Assembly (NCBI GenBank): GCA_018711415.1
Contig: DVIJ01000044.1
Location: 1-13,581 of the forward strand
Direction of reading: 5' to 3'
DNA: 13,581 nt
From: Scatomorpha merdavium
Lineage (GTDB): Bacteria; Bacillota; Clostridia; Oscillospirales; Oscillospiraceae
Positions 1-5,861 of the stretch are shown piece after piece (the first letter of the stretch is position 1; every line of letters begins with the position of its first letter). The translations under genes were made by a program, and so were the position numbers. The notes under the pieces are model-generated. The model was not told the DNA's origin and searched no databases. It was given only the letters and a program-made list of their open reading frames with translations.

Positions 1-72
1 ATCCTCTATACAAAAAAGTTTAGAAATGGATTTAACTCGGCGAGTGGGAATAATAATATAACTTCTTCCAAG

Positions 73-116
73 TCCCCGAAATGCCTGGAAACACTGGCAT
101 TTCGGGGATTTTGTCG
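73..116 (+). terminator. Probable rho-independent terminator near left edge
   Basis: Perfect 12-bp inverted repeat, CCCCGAAATGCC (74-85) and GGCATTTCGGGG (96-107), extended by a T-A pair, with a 10-base loop and followed by ATTTTGTCGTTTT. The T-rich side is on the plus strand. It lies 12 bases after a stop codon (59-61) that ends a frame open from the window edge, so it could terminate a gene that lies mostly to the left. That gene's visible tail, about 19 codons, is too short to identify. Confidence 0.55.
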
Positions 117-409
117 TTTTCAACGGCTACAAATTGGCTACATCCACTAGTTGGAGTAGCCTGTACGGGGCAGACTGTAAAAATTGTGGAAATAGCCCAA
201 TACGACATATGCGGAACCGAACCTCCTGCTTGAGATAGACCACATAATACCGGTATCAAAGGGAGGTCGGACCGCAGAAGAGAATTTACAGACATTGTGC
301 TGGAAATGCAACAGGGCGAAGAGCGATAAAATAATGGTTTAATAGCCCATGTCACCTTTCAAAACTACCTCTAAGTGCGTCCTTGACGTAACCGTTGAAC
401 TGCCCTGAA

Positions 410-443
410 AGAGATCTCCCGGCCACAAATCCGGGAGATCTTT
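410..443. repeat. Strong stem-loop (possible bidirectional terminator)
   Basis: The arms GAGATCTCCCGG (411-422) and CCGGGAGATCTT (431-442) pair perfectly except for one G-T pair at the base, around the 8-base loop CCACAAAT. Each arm contains AGATCT. The T-run after the stem is short on either strand, so it is only a moderate terminator candidate. It has no identified gene next to it to terminate. Confidence 0.45.
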
Positions 444-833
444 CGCATCAAGGGGCTTGGGGCGTTGACCCGACAAGGCAAAACAGAAAAGTGGGGACCT
501 ATTCGCCCAGCTTGCCATGTCCAAATCGAAGTTAAATACGTGATCGTGCAAGCAACGTTCGTGTCCGTATACTTCCGCAAAACGCTTGCCGGCATGGCCC
601 GGTAATGCACATTCTTCGGATACTTAGACTTTGAGCCAGCAAACGTTTTGTGTCGAGAACTGCGAGGTGCCTTGGTTATATCGATAGAAGTACCCGGCAC
701 CGCACTCTCCAGCCATGACAAAGCCTGGTGTGACATCACTGGTACACAGTAGCTCGGCGAGCATAGGCCGGGCCGTGTTCGTGAACGTCCTCACGCTGTG
801 GAGTATTAGCCCGGAGGTACATTCAGAGGGGTA

Positions 834-862
834 TTTCAAAGCGGGTTGAGGTGAGGTATAAT
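834..862 (+). promoter_or_regulatory. Possible promoter upstream of the SRAP relic
   Basis: A perfect TATAAT (857-862) lies 17 bases after a weak -35-like TTTCAA (834-839) and 50 bases before the ATG of the decayed SRAP gene at 912. The -35 match is poor, so this is a tentative call. Confidence 0.3.
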
Positions 863-911
863 AACAGTATAGAATTGGGAGAGTGTCCGTGCCTGAAAGG
901 CGGGAGAGCTG

Positions 912-1193
912 ATGTGCGGAAGATACTATGCGGAGCCGGAGAACGACCATGGAAGAGCTGGCAGAGCTGAAAGCCGAGGCGAGAGGCAAGGCTGAGAGCG
1001 CAGGAGAGGCAGTCAAGACCGGCGAGGTCTTTCCCTCGGACACGGCGGCGGCCTCGTCATAAGCGCGAGGAGCGAGACGGCGGGGGAGAAGCGGCTTTTC
1101 CGCGAGAGCGCGCAGCTGCGCCGCTGCCTCATCCCGGCGAGCTGCAATTTCGAGAGGGAGCGCTGCGCGGACGGCATGGTATACTTTGACTAA
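912..1193 (+). pseudogene. Decayed SRAP-domain (YedK/HMCES-like) gene
   Basis: SRAP proteins shield abasic sites in single-stranded DNA by cross-linking through the cysteine directly after the initiator Met. Here ATG 912, preceded by GGGAGAG, reads MCGRYYAEPEND and so keeps the Met-Cys-Gly-Arg-Tyr-Tyr start. After 947 the frame shifts: from 949 it reads MEELAELKAEARGK, then GEVFPSDTAAA, and ends at TAA 1060-1062. A further shift at about 1056 resumes the family with ISARSETAGEKRLFRE and LRRCLIPASCNFERER, ending at TAA 1191-1193. The usual segment between the FP(S/T)D motif and the (N/S)AR(S/A)E(T) motif, which contains WGF, is missing, and so is the C-terminal half containing the later conserved histidine region. 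Intact relatives are about 200 residues. Two frameshifts, an internal deletion and truncation make this a non-functional relic. The family call rests on motif recognition. Confidence 0.75.
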
Positions 1194-1215
1194 ATGATAG
1201 AGAGGGGCTTCTCCA

Positions 1216-1500
1216 ATGAATCCTGTTTGGCGCTTTAAGAGTGTAGAATGGAACGAAAATGGCACGAATGTTGAACTGACGATCTCCGGGAAACAGTTTG
1301 CAAAACTGATGGACCTGTGCTTTTTCAAGGGAGATGAGTTGTTTTTAGGAACAGTGACCCACGAAAGAATGTGCTACGCGCATATCCTCTCAAAGCAGTT
1401 CGGGGAAGAGCTGCGGCGTTTGGGTGACTGGGAAGACAGGTCCGATAACAATTTTGCACGTCTTGATTTGAGCGGTTTTGAAAAGGTGGATGAACCATGA
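1216..1500 (+). CDS. Conserved-looking 94-residue hypothetical protein, first of a coupled pair
   Basis: I do not recognise this family. The 94-residue product is soluble and mixed charged/hydrophobic, with no signal peptide or membrane segment. It starts WRFKSVEWNENGTNVELTI, suggestive of beta strands, and then has a more helical second half containing a Met-Cys-Tyr-Ala-His stretch and many acidic residues. The AGAGAGGGG Shine-Dalgarno at about 1199-1206 supports ATG 1216. Its TGA (1498-1500) overlaps the ATG of the next gene at 1497 (ATGA), so the two are almost certainly translated together and probably work together or in the same response. The codon use is more AT-rich than in the glycosidase operon. 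No promoter is obvious; a TATACT at 1180-1185 lacks a matching -35. Confidence 0.75.
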   Translation: MNPVWRFKSVEWNENGTNVELTISGKQFAKLMDLCFFKGDELFLGTVTHERMCYAHILSKQFGEELRRLGDWEDRSDNNFARLDLSGFEKVDEP

Positions 1501-2009
1501 TTGTCTTAATAACAGGCGCATCACACACCGGTAAGACTGCGCTGGCACAGAGGCTGATGGAAAAATATAAGATTCCTTATTTTTCAATAGACCACTTGAA
1601 GATGGGGCTCATACGCAGCGGCCGTACCGTGCTGACGCCAGAAGATGACGATGCGCTCACGAATTATTTGTGGCCCATCGTTAGAGAGATGATAAAAACA
1701 GTCGTCGAAAACGGGCAAAGTCTAATTATCGAAGGCTGCTACATCCCGTTTGACTGGCAGAAGGACTTTGAAAGCAAATACCTTGAACACATCAGATACT
1801 ACTGTCTCGCCATGAGTCGCGATTACATAATAAACCATTATTCAGATATAAAGGGCTGCTCGAATGTGATAGAAAAGCGTCTTGATGACGACAGCTGCAC
1901 CATGGAGACCCTGCTTAGAGATAATGTACGGTTTTTGGAGCTTGCACAAGAGCACAATGTAAATTATGTGCTTATCGACGATAAGTATGAGATAAACATT
2001 GAACTGTGA
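1497..2009 (+). CDS. P-loop NTPase, small kinase-like protein
   Basis: A 170-residue cytosolic protein with an N-terminal Walker A motif, GASHTGKT (residues 7-14), right after the first beta strand MIVLIT. It then has SIDHLKMGLIRSGR, the position where adenylate-kinase-like and shikimate-kinase-like proteins place the acidic residue that contacts the phosphate acceptor. A second strand, SLIIEGCYIPF, resembles the IxEG element of zeta/2-phosphoglycerate-kinase-like P-loop kinases. Family knowledge points to ATP-dependent phosphorylation of a small molecule, or less likely nucleotide sugars as in zeta toxins. The substrate cannot be read from the sequence. The ATG overlaps the stop of the 94-residue gene and has AGGTGG about 7 bases upstream. 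The length is typical of single-domain P-loop kinases. It is not clearly an antitoxin-paired toxin, because the partner has no recognisable antitoxin fold. Confidence 0.85.
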   Translation: MIVLITGASHTGKTALAQRLMEKYKIPYFSIDHLKMGLIRSGRTVLTPEDDDALTNYLWPIVREMIKTVVENGQSLIIEGCYIPFDWQKDFESKYLEHIRYYCLAMSRDYIINHYSDIKGCSNVIEKRLDDDSCTMETLLRDNVRFLELAQEHNVNYVLIDDKYEINIEL

Positions 2010-2023
2010 GGCCGGATTTGGTA

Positions 2024-2076
2024 TTGACAAACGAAGCTTTGCAGCATATACTAAATACATCAAAATATTTTGATGT
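2024..2076 (+). promoter_or_regulatory. arsR promoter with overlapping 20-bp palindromic operator
   Basis: TTGACA (2024-2029), a 17-base spacer and TATACT (2047-2052) form a near-consensus sigma-70/SigA promoter. A perfect 20-bp palindrome, ACATCAAAATATTTTGATGT (2057-2076), covers the expected transcription start at about 2059 and ends directly at the GAGGTGA ribosome binding site (2077-2083). A repressor bound here would block initiation, so autoregulation by the ArsR protein encoded next is likely. A very similar palindrome precedes the permease gene. Confidence 0.85.
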
Positions 2077-2087
2077 GAGGTGAGCGA

Positions 2088-2402
2088 ATGGGGACACACC
2101 AAGAGGACGCCAAGGTGTTCAAGGCACTGTGTGACCCGAAGCGCCTTGCCATTTTGGAGCAATTGCGCAGCGGCGAGAAATGCGCCTGCGTCTTGCAGGA
2201 ACCGATGGATCTGACTCAATCCGGTCTGTCCTATCACATGAAGATCCTGTGCGATTCCGGCATCGTGACCAGCCGGCAGGAGGGAAAATGGACGCATTAC
2301 CGCCTAAGTGCGCCTGGCGGGGAATGGGCGCTGGAAAGATTGCGGGCCATTCTTACACCAAATACAGAACAAGACGACAGCTGTCCTTCCTGCGGCAGAT
2401 AA
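2088..2402 (+). CDS. ArsR/SmtB-family winged-helix repressor
   Basis: A 104-residue DNA-binding repressor, expected to leave its operator on binding a metal or metalloid. The winged helix-turn-helix runs from FKALCDPKRLAILEQL (helices 1-2) through LTQSGLSYHMKILCDSGIV (recognition helix, about residues 42-60) to the wing RQEGKWTHYRL. Cysteines sit at 32 and 34 (KCACVL), where ArsR proteins carry the CVC arsenic site of helix alpha-3, with more at 15 and 55 and a C-terminal C-P-S-C pair (99, 102). That pattern fits a thiol-based As(III)/Sb(III)- or heavy-metal-type sensor; the actual inducer is inferred. GAGGTGA fixes the ATG at 2088. It leads a cassette with the permease and thioredoxin-like genes, and the palindromes before both arsR and the permease are its likely targets. 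Confidence 0.93.
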   Translation: MGTHQEDAKVFKALCDPKRLAILEQLRSGEKCACVLQEPMDLTQSGLSYHMKILCDSGIVTSRQEGKWTHYRLSAPGGEWALERLRAILTPNTEQDDSCPSCGR

Positions 2403-2428
2403 ACGCCATCATATATTGATGGCGTTTA
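2400..2428 (+). terminator. Hairpin directly after arsR
   Basis: The arms TAAACGCCATCA (2400-2411) and TGATGGCGTTTA (2417-2428) pair perfectly over 12 bp around a TATAT loop, starting in the arsR stop codon. The following sequence (TCTTG) is only weakly T-rich, so it may act as a partial terminator or processing site. That would leave arsR expressed above, or separately from, the permease, which has its own operator. Confidence 0.55.
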
Positions 2429-2430
2429 TC

Positions 2431-2460
2431 TTGAACTGAAATATCAAAAATTTTTGATAT
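2431..2460 (+). promoter_or_regulatory. Second ArsR-type operator and probable permease promoter
   Basis: A perfect 20-bp palindrome, ATATCAAAAATTTTTGATAT (2441-2460), shares the ATCAAAA/TTTTGAT core with the palindrome in front of arsR. TTGAAC (2431-2436) with TGATAT (2455-2460) at an 18-base spacing would place the operator across the spacer and -10, a classic repression geometry. The promoter boxes are weaker than those of arsR, so the operator is better supported than the promoter. Confidence 0.75.
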
Positions 2461-2493
2461 GTTGTTAATTTTGAGCAAAGCGAGGTTTCCATC

Positions 2494-3495
2494 ATGGGCA
2501 TATGGCAATTCATACAAGACCAGGTGCTGGGGATGAAATGGCTGAATGGGCTTATAGGCAGCGGCCTTTCTAAGTTGGGCTTGGACACGGGTGGACGGCT
2601 TGGCGGCAGCGTTCAATTTTTTGTCTATGACGTGCTCAAGATAACTGTTTTGCTGTGCTTTCTGATATTTGTCATTTCCTATATCCAAAGCTACTTTCCG
2701 CCTGAGCGCAGCAAGAAGATTTTGGGTCGTTTTCATGGCGTCGGGGCAAACACAATCTCTGCCCTGCTGGGGACGGTGACGCCGTTCTGCTCCTGTTCAT
2801 CCATTCCGCTGTTTATCGGCTTCACCAGCGCGGGACTTCCCCTGGGTGTGACTTTTTCTTTTTTGATCTCCTCACCAATGGTGGACCTTGGGAGCCTCGT
2901 GTTGCTGATGAGTATATTTGGAGCGAAAGTCGCGGCTATCTATGTGCTGGTTGGATTGGCTATTGCTGTTGTGGGAGGCACGGTCATTGAAAAGCTGCAC
3001 ATGGAGAAGTACGTGGAGAGCTTCATCCTTTCCGCCGGGAGCGTAGATATTGAATCTCCCACCCTGACCAGGACGGAGCGTTTGAAGTATGCAAAAGAGC
3101 AGGTCTTTTCAACATTCAAAAAGGTTTTCCCCTATATTCTTATAGGCGTGGGAATTGGTGCAATAATCCACAACTGGATACCGGAAAGTTGGATAGAGTC
3201 GGTCCTGGGCAGCAGCAATCCCTTCGGGGTGATCCTGGCAACGCTGGTGGGCGTTCCTATGTATGCGGATATATTCGGCACTATTCCGGTGGCTGAGGCG
3301 CTGCTGGCAAAAGGCGCACAGCTTGGCACGATACTGGCCTTCATGATGGCAGTCACAACGCTGAGTTTGCCCTCCATCATTATGCTGCGCAAGGCCGTAA
3401 AGCCGAAACTGCTGGCTTTGTTTATCGGCGTATGCACAGCCGGCATCATCGTGGTAGGCTATTTGTTCAATGCGTTCCAATTCATTTTTATTTAA
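2494..3495 (+). CDS. ArsP-family (PF03773, YraQ-like) permease
   Basis: A 333-residue polytopic membrane protein of the SO_0444/YraQ/ArsP permease family; characterised ArsP members export trivalent organoarsenicals. It has about 8-10 hydrophobic segments. The family signature TPFCSCSSIPLF holds the C99-S-C101 pair in the membrane, followed by SAGLPLGVTFSFLISSPM, and the second half-repeat carries VGVPMYADIFGTIPVAEAL. The two halves, separated by a charged cytosolic stretch around SPTLTRTERLKYAKEQ, fit the internal duplication of this family. The start at ATG 2494 has only a modest GCGAGG site about 8 bases upstream. The gene sits between an ArsR repressor with matching operators and a CxxC protein, which supports a metal(loid)-detoxification efflux role. 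The exact substrate (organoarsenical, arsenite or another thiophilic ion) is inference. The next gene follows after 16 bases. Confidence 0.9.
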   Translation: MGIWQFIQDQVLGMKWLNGLIGSGLSKLGLDTGGRLGGSVQFFVYDVLKITVLLCFLIFVISYIQSYFPPERSKKILGRFHGVGANTISALLGTVTPFCSCSSIPLFIGFTSAGLPLGVTFSFLISSPMVDLGSLVLLMSIFGAKVAAIYVLVGLAIAVVGGTVIEKLHMEKYVESFILSAGSVDIESPTLTRTERLKYAKEQVFSTFKKVFPYILIGVGIGAIIHNWIPESWIESVLGSSNPFGVILATLVGVPMYADIFGTIPVAEALLAKGAQLGTILAFMMAVTTLSLPSIIMLRKAVKPKLLALFIGVCTAGIIVVGYLFNAFQFIFI

Positions 3496-3511
3496 TTTGG
3501 AGGTTAGAAGT

Positions 3512-3853
3512 ATGGGACTTTTCAGCAAAAAAGAGAAAACGACATCCTGCTGCTGCGGGGGCAGCTGCACACCAGAGACAATGGCCAGGGCGGAAGCCGG
3601 CAAGACTTCCGCCGGCATAAAAGTACTCGGCTCCGGCTGCTCCAAATGCAATGCTTTGGAGCATGCGGTCCGTGAGGCGTTGGCAGAACTGGGCATGGCC
3701 GCTGAGATCGACCATGTGACGGATTTTGCGCAGATCGCCGCTTATGGTGTGATGACGACCCCGGCGCTGGTGGTTGACGGCAGGGTTGTGTCCTACGGCA
3801 AGGTTTTGAAAAAGGACGAGGCCAAGGCGCTGATCCAGAAAATTCGGGGATAA
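3512..3853 (+). CDS. Small thioredoxin-like (redox-active disulfide) protein
   Basis: A 113-residue cytosolic thioredoxin-fold protein. The core starts KVLGSGCSKCNALEHAV, with the redox pair C43-x-x-C46 at the tip of the first helix. It then has the beta-alpha-beta pattern EIDHVTDFAQIAAYGVMTTPALVVDG, with the cis-proline in TTPA, and ends RVVSYGKVLKKDEAKALI, all typical of the archaeal/bacterial 'redox-active disulfide protein 2' type. Ahead of the fold lies a lysine-rich leader and a cysteine cluster C13-C14-C15-G-G-S-C19 that the core family does not need; it may bind metal. The start at 3512 is chosen over an in-frame ATG at 3470 because GGAGG (3499-3503) lies 8 bases before it and 3470 is inside the permease gene. 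As third member of the ars-like cassette it may reduce, bind or pass on thiophilic ions for the permease. Confidence 0.88.
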   Translation: MGLFSKKEKTTSCCCGGSCTPETMARAEAGKTSAGIKVLGSGCSKCNALEHAVREALAELGMAAEIDHVTDFAQIAAYGVMTTPALVVDGRVVSYGKVLKKDEAKALIQKIRG

Positions 3854-3899
3854 GCCATGCGCCTGGAGCGGCCTTGTATGTCCTAAATTACAGACGCAG

Positions 3900-4730
3900 T
3901 CAGACCTCGAAGCCCTCGACGACCTTGTTGAAGCAGTATTCCGGCGTGGGGAAGCTGCCTTCCAGCGTCTCCCGGTGGAAGGTGTTGAGGCCCTCGACCA
4001 TGTCGCGGCGCACATGGGCAAAGTGCTTGACGAACTTGGGTTTGAAGTCGCCGTACATATCGAGCATGTCCTGGGTAATAAGCACCTGACAATCAACATA
4101 GGGACCGGCGCCGATGCCGAGAATGGGGACGCTTACGGCTTCGGTGATGGCCTTGGCCACGCCGTTGGGTACACACTCGACCACTATGGAAAAAACGCCC
4201 GCGGCCTCGAGGGTCTTTGCGTCCTCAACGAGCTTGGCCGCCGCCTCGGGTGTGCCGCCCTGTACCTTGAAGCCGCCGAAGCTGGTAGCGCTCTGCGGTG
4301 TCAGGCCGATGTGGCCCATGACGGGGATACCTACATCGACCATGCGGCGGATGGTTTCCGCCATGCTGCGTCCGCCCTCGAGTTTGACGCAGTCGCAGTT
4401 TGTTTCCATGAGGATCCGGCAGGCGCTGCGTATGGCCTGCTCCGGGCTCTCCTGATAGCTGCCGAAGGGCATGTCGCCCACTACGAAGGTGTCCGGCGCG
4501 CCCTTCACCACCGGGCGGATGTGGTGTATCATGTCGTCGAGCGTGACGCCGACTGTGGTGCTGTAGCCGAGCATAACCATGCCCAGCGAGTCGCCCACGA
4601 GGATGACCTCGGTCTCGCTCTCGTTGATGATGGAGGCCATCGTGTAGTCATAGGCCGTTACATAGGTGAACTTGCGCCCCTCCTGCTTAAACTTCTTGAA
4701 ATCGAGTACGGTCATTTTCTTCTTGGCCAT
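3900..4730 (-). CDS. panB: Ketopantoate hydroxymethyltransferase (PanB)
   Basis: Transfers a hydroxymethyl group from 5,10-methylene-tetrahydrofolate to 2-ketoisovalerate, giving ketopantoate, the first committed step of pantothenate/CoA synthesis. The TIM-barrel family motifs are complete: VGDSLGM (Mg-binding D47), VGDMPFGSY (D86), CVKLEGG (K116, E118), GHIGLTPQS (140 region), VVECVP (catalytic E185) and ILGIGAG. The 276-residue length is normal. The start is placed at 4730 (MAKKKMTV) because AAAGGAG (4746-4740) lies 9 bases upstream; the ATG at 4739 abuts that site with no spacer. The gene lies 37 bases after the LysE-type gene on the same strand and is probably co-transcribed with it. panC and panD, the common partners, are not next to it. 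It converges with the thioredoxin-like gene with 46 bases between them and no clear terminator. Confidence 0.97.
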   Translation of the reverse strand: MAKKKMTVLDFKKFKQEGRKFTYVTAYDYTMASIINESETEVILVGDSLGMVMLGYSTTVGVTLDDMIHHIRPVVKGAPDTFVVGDMPFGSYQESPEQAIRSACRILMETNCDCVKLEGGRSMAETIRRMVDVGIPVMGHIGLTPQSATSFGGFKVQGGTPEAAAKLVEDAKTLEAAGVFSIVVECVPNGVAKAITEAVSVPILGIGAGPYVDCQVLITQDMLDMYGDFKPKFVKHFAHVRRDMVEGLNTFHRETLEGSFPTPEYCFNKVVEGFEV

Positions 4731-4767
4731 TGATGACATCTCCTTTGCAAATTTATAGTCTGAAAGC

Positions 4768-5364
4768 TCAAGCGCGCAGCTCCAGGAGCATGGTAACGGC
4801 GCAGTAGACCAGCAGCAGCGCCATCACCGCGTTAACGATCTTGGCGTAGTTCTTGAAAAACCGCTCAAACACTGCGCCGAAAAGCGCCCATAGCAGGGTA
4901 CACAGAAAGCCCGTCACAGACAGTATGACGCAGAAGAGCGCCAGCACGGCCACGCTGTCATAGTGCGGCAGGACGAACGAGCTGAGCGAGGTTATGCCGT
5001 AGAGTATGACCTTCACGTTCACAAACTGCAGTGCCGCGCCGGCAGCGATGGTGTTCGTCCGCGTGAAGCGGTTCTTCTTCTGCGCGTGCGGCTTGTCGCG
5101 CCAGATGCCCCAGGCCAGCCAGAGTATGTACGCCGCGCCCAGGACCAGCATGTAGGGCTTCACCGCGGGTATGAACTCATACAGCAGCGACGAAAACGCC
5201 GCGCACAGACCCATGACTACCAAAAAGCCCAGCAATACTCCTACGTTGAACGGGAATGCCTTTTTGAAGCCGTACTTTGCCGCATTCGACATCGACATGA
5301 TCGTGTTTGGCCCAGGCGTTATAGCCGTCAAGAGCACATATGAGCAAAACGCCGCCCAGTTCAT
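4768..5364 (-). CDS. LysE/RhtB-family exporter
   Basis: A 198-residue inner-membrane protein of the LysE/RhtB superfamily, which exports amino acids or related metabolites. The N-terminal family signature is clear: FCSYVLLTAITPGPNTIMSM, with the invariant TPGPN. It is followed by GFKKAFPFNVGVLLGF and about six hydrophobic segments. The central QFVNVKVILYG matches the family's Q-x-x-N-x-K motif. The start is set at ATG 5364 (MNWAAFCSYV). A longer frame begins with TTG at 5439, but it would include the promoter (5424-5396) and add 25 residues absent from the family. The ribosome binding site is a weak GGGG. It is the first gene of a likely two-gene unit with panB, so the cargo might be a branched-chain amino acid or keto acid relative; this is inference, and the substrate is unknown. 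Confidence 0.9.
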   Translation of the reverse strand: MNWAAFCSYVLLTAITPGPNTIMSMSNAAKYGFKKAFPFNVGVLLGFLVVMGLCAAFSSLLYEFIPAVKPYMLVLGAAYILWLAWGIWRDKPHAQKKNRFTRTNTIAAGAALQFVNVKVILYGITSLSSFVLPHYDSVAVLALFCVILSVTGFLCTLLWALFGAVFERFFKNYAKIVNAVMALLLVYCAVTMLLELRA

Positions 5365-5395
5365 TACCAATACCCCGCTTCCGCTTTTTGAAAAT

Positions 5396-5424
5396 ATGAT
5401 AACCTCACTATCCAAGACTGTCAA
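5396..5424 (-). promoter_or_regulatory. Promoter of the LysE-panB unit
   Basis: Read on the minus strand, TTGACA (5424-5419), a 17-base spacer and TATCAT (5401-5396) form a strong promoter about 25-30 bases upstream of the ATG at 5364. Its -35 lies 8 bases from the -35 of the divergent padR promoter, so one regulator could affect both. Confidence 0.8.
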
Positions 5425-5432
5425 TGCCTCCC

Positions 5433-5461
5433 TTGACAAAGGCCGAGCGCTGTATTACAAT
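5433..5461 (+). promoter_or_regulatory. Promoter of padR
   Basis: TTGACA (5433-5438), a 17-base spacer and TACAAT (5456-5461) match the SigA consensus closely. The predicted start at about 5468 falls inside the palindromic boxes at 5460-5489. It also rules out the in-frame ATG at 5424, which lies upstream of the -35 box. Confidence 0.82.
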
Positions 5462-5489
5462 ATCGATATACGATATCGAAAAACGATAT
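5460..5489 (+). promoter_or_regulatory. Two overlapping ATATCG-N5-CGATAT operator boxes
   Basis: Box 1 is 5460-5476: ATATCG, ATATA, CGATAT. Box 2 is 5473-5489: ATATCG, AAAAA, CGATAT. Both have the same perfect arms and 5-base spacing, their starts are 13 bp apart, and they share four bases (5473-5476). They run from the last bases of the -10 to just before the GGGAGG ribosome binding site. They are the obvious binding site for the PadR protein encoded immediately downstream, acting by autorepression. Confidence 0.75.
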
Positions 5490-5504
5490 TTGGGAGGTGC
5501 GGCG

Positions 5505-5861
5505 ATGCCTAGAAGGGCGCTGGAGGCGCTTACTGAGCCGATGTTTTATATTCTTATGGCGCTGACCGGCGGCGCGAAGTGCGGCACGGAGATAGCGGCC
5601 TGGATATCGCAGCACAGCTGCGGCCGGGTGAGAATAGGTCCGGGGACGCTGTATACGATACTGGGCAGCTTCCAGAAGGCCGGGCTGATCGTTGAGACGG
5701 AGACTGAGGGCCGTCGGAGGACGTATGATATGACGGAGCTGGGCCGGGAACGTTACGAGGCGGAGCTGGCAAGACTGCGGCAATGCGTGGAGGACGCAGA
5801 TAGAAGGGGGGATGTCTGTGCGGAAAACGGTGCTTTGCCCGTACACGCGATGGGAGTTTGA
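5505..5861 (+). CDS. PadR-family transcriptional repressor
   Basis: A 118-residue winged helix-turn-helix protein. The PadR signature is complete: ALTEPMFYILMAL (helix 1), GTEIAAWI (helix 2), GPGTLYTILGSFQKAGLI (residues 45-62, recognition helix) and the wing ETEGRRRTYDMTELG, followed by a short dimerisation helix ending in a charged tail. The start at 5505 follows GGGAGG (5492-5497) at a 7-base spacing. The C-terminal end overlaps the start of the DUF2812 gene by about 44 bases. PadR plus DUF2812 is a common Firmicutes pair in which the regulator usually controls the membrane protein; the ligand is unknown for most. Tandem palindromes in its own promoter suggest autoregulation. It could also touch the divergent exporter gene, whose -35 is nearby. 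Confidence 0.92.
   Translation: MPRRALEALTEPMFYILMALTGGAKCGTEIAAWISQHSCGRVRIGPGTLYTILGSFQKAGLIVETETEGRRRTYDMTELGRERYEAELARLRQCVEDADRRGDVCAENGALPVHAMGV

Larger units (their letters stand above)
62..911. other. About 850 bases without a convincing gene
   Basis: No reading frame here combines a good ribosome binding site, a plausible length and recognisable motifs. One plus frame is open without an ATG start from about 399 to a TAA at 603-605, and continues open to a TAG near 750; its translation does not match any family I can name. The reverse-strand frames between 32 and 1328 also have no recognisable domains. The stretch contains the hairpins at 73-116 and 410-443. Its composition is more balanced than the GC-rich genes to the right. 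It may be a decayed region or the flank of an integrated element, but no integrase, target duplication or tRNA is visible. Confidence 0.5.

Noticed and set aside
138..159. Imperfect palindrome around CACTAGTTGG as a recombination core
   Set aside because: There are several mismatches, no second copy was found in the window, and no recombinase gene can be identified.
624..1328. 234-codon reverse-strand open frame
   Set aside because: It runs antisense across the SRAP relic and into the 94-residue gene, lacks a ribosome binding site and shows no domain.
1497..2009. Zeta-type toxin
   Set aside because: Walker A and the IEG element are compatible, but no epsilon antitoxin or other antitoxin fold is recognisable beside it, so only a kinase-like call is made.
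3470..3511. Upstream ATG for the thioredoxin-like protein
   Set aside because: It lies within the permease gene without a ribosome binding site, whereas ATG 3512 has a GGAGG at ideal spacing.
3975..4733. 252-codon plus-strand frame across panB
   Set aside because: It mirrors panB, which has every family motif on the minus strand.
5365..5439. TTG start extending the LysE-type protein
   Set aside because: The extension spans the TTGACA/TATCAT promoter on the minus strand and has no counterpart in the family.
5424..5504. Upstream ATG extending PadR by 27 residues
   Set aside because: It is upstream of the padR -35 box and so outside the predicted transcript; the family start and the GGGAGG site favour 5505.
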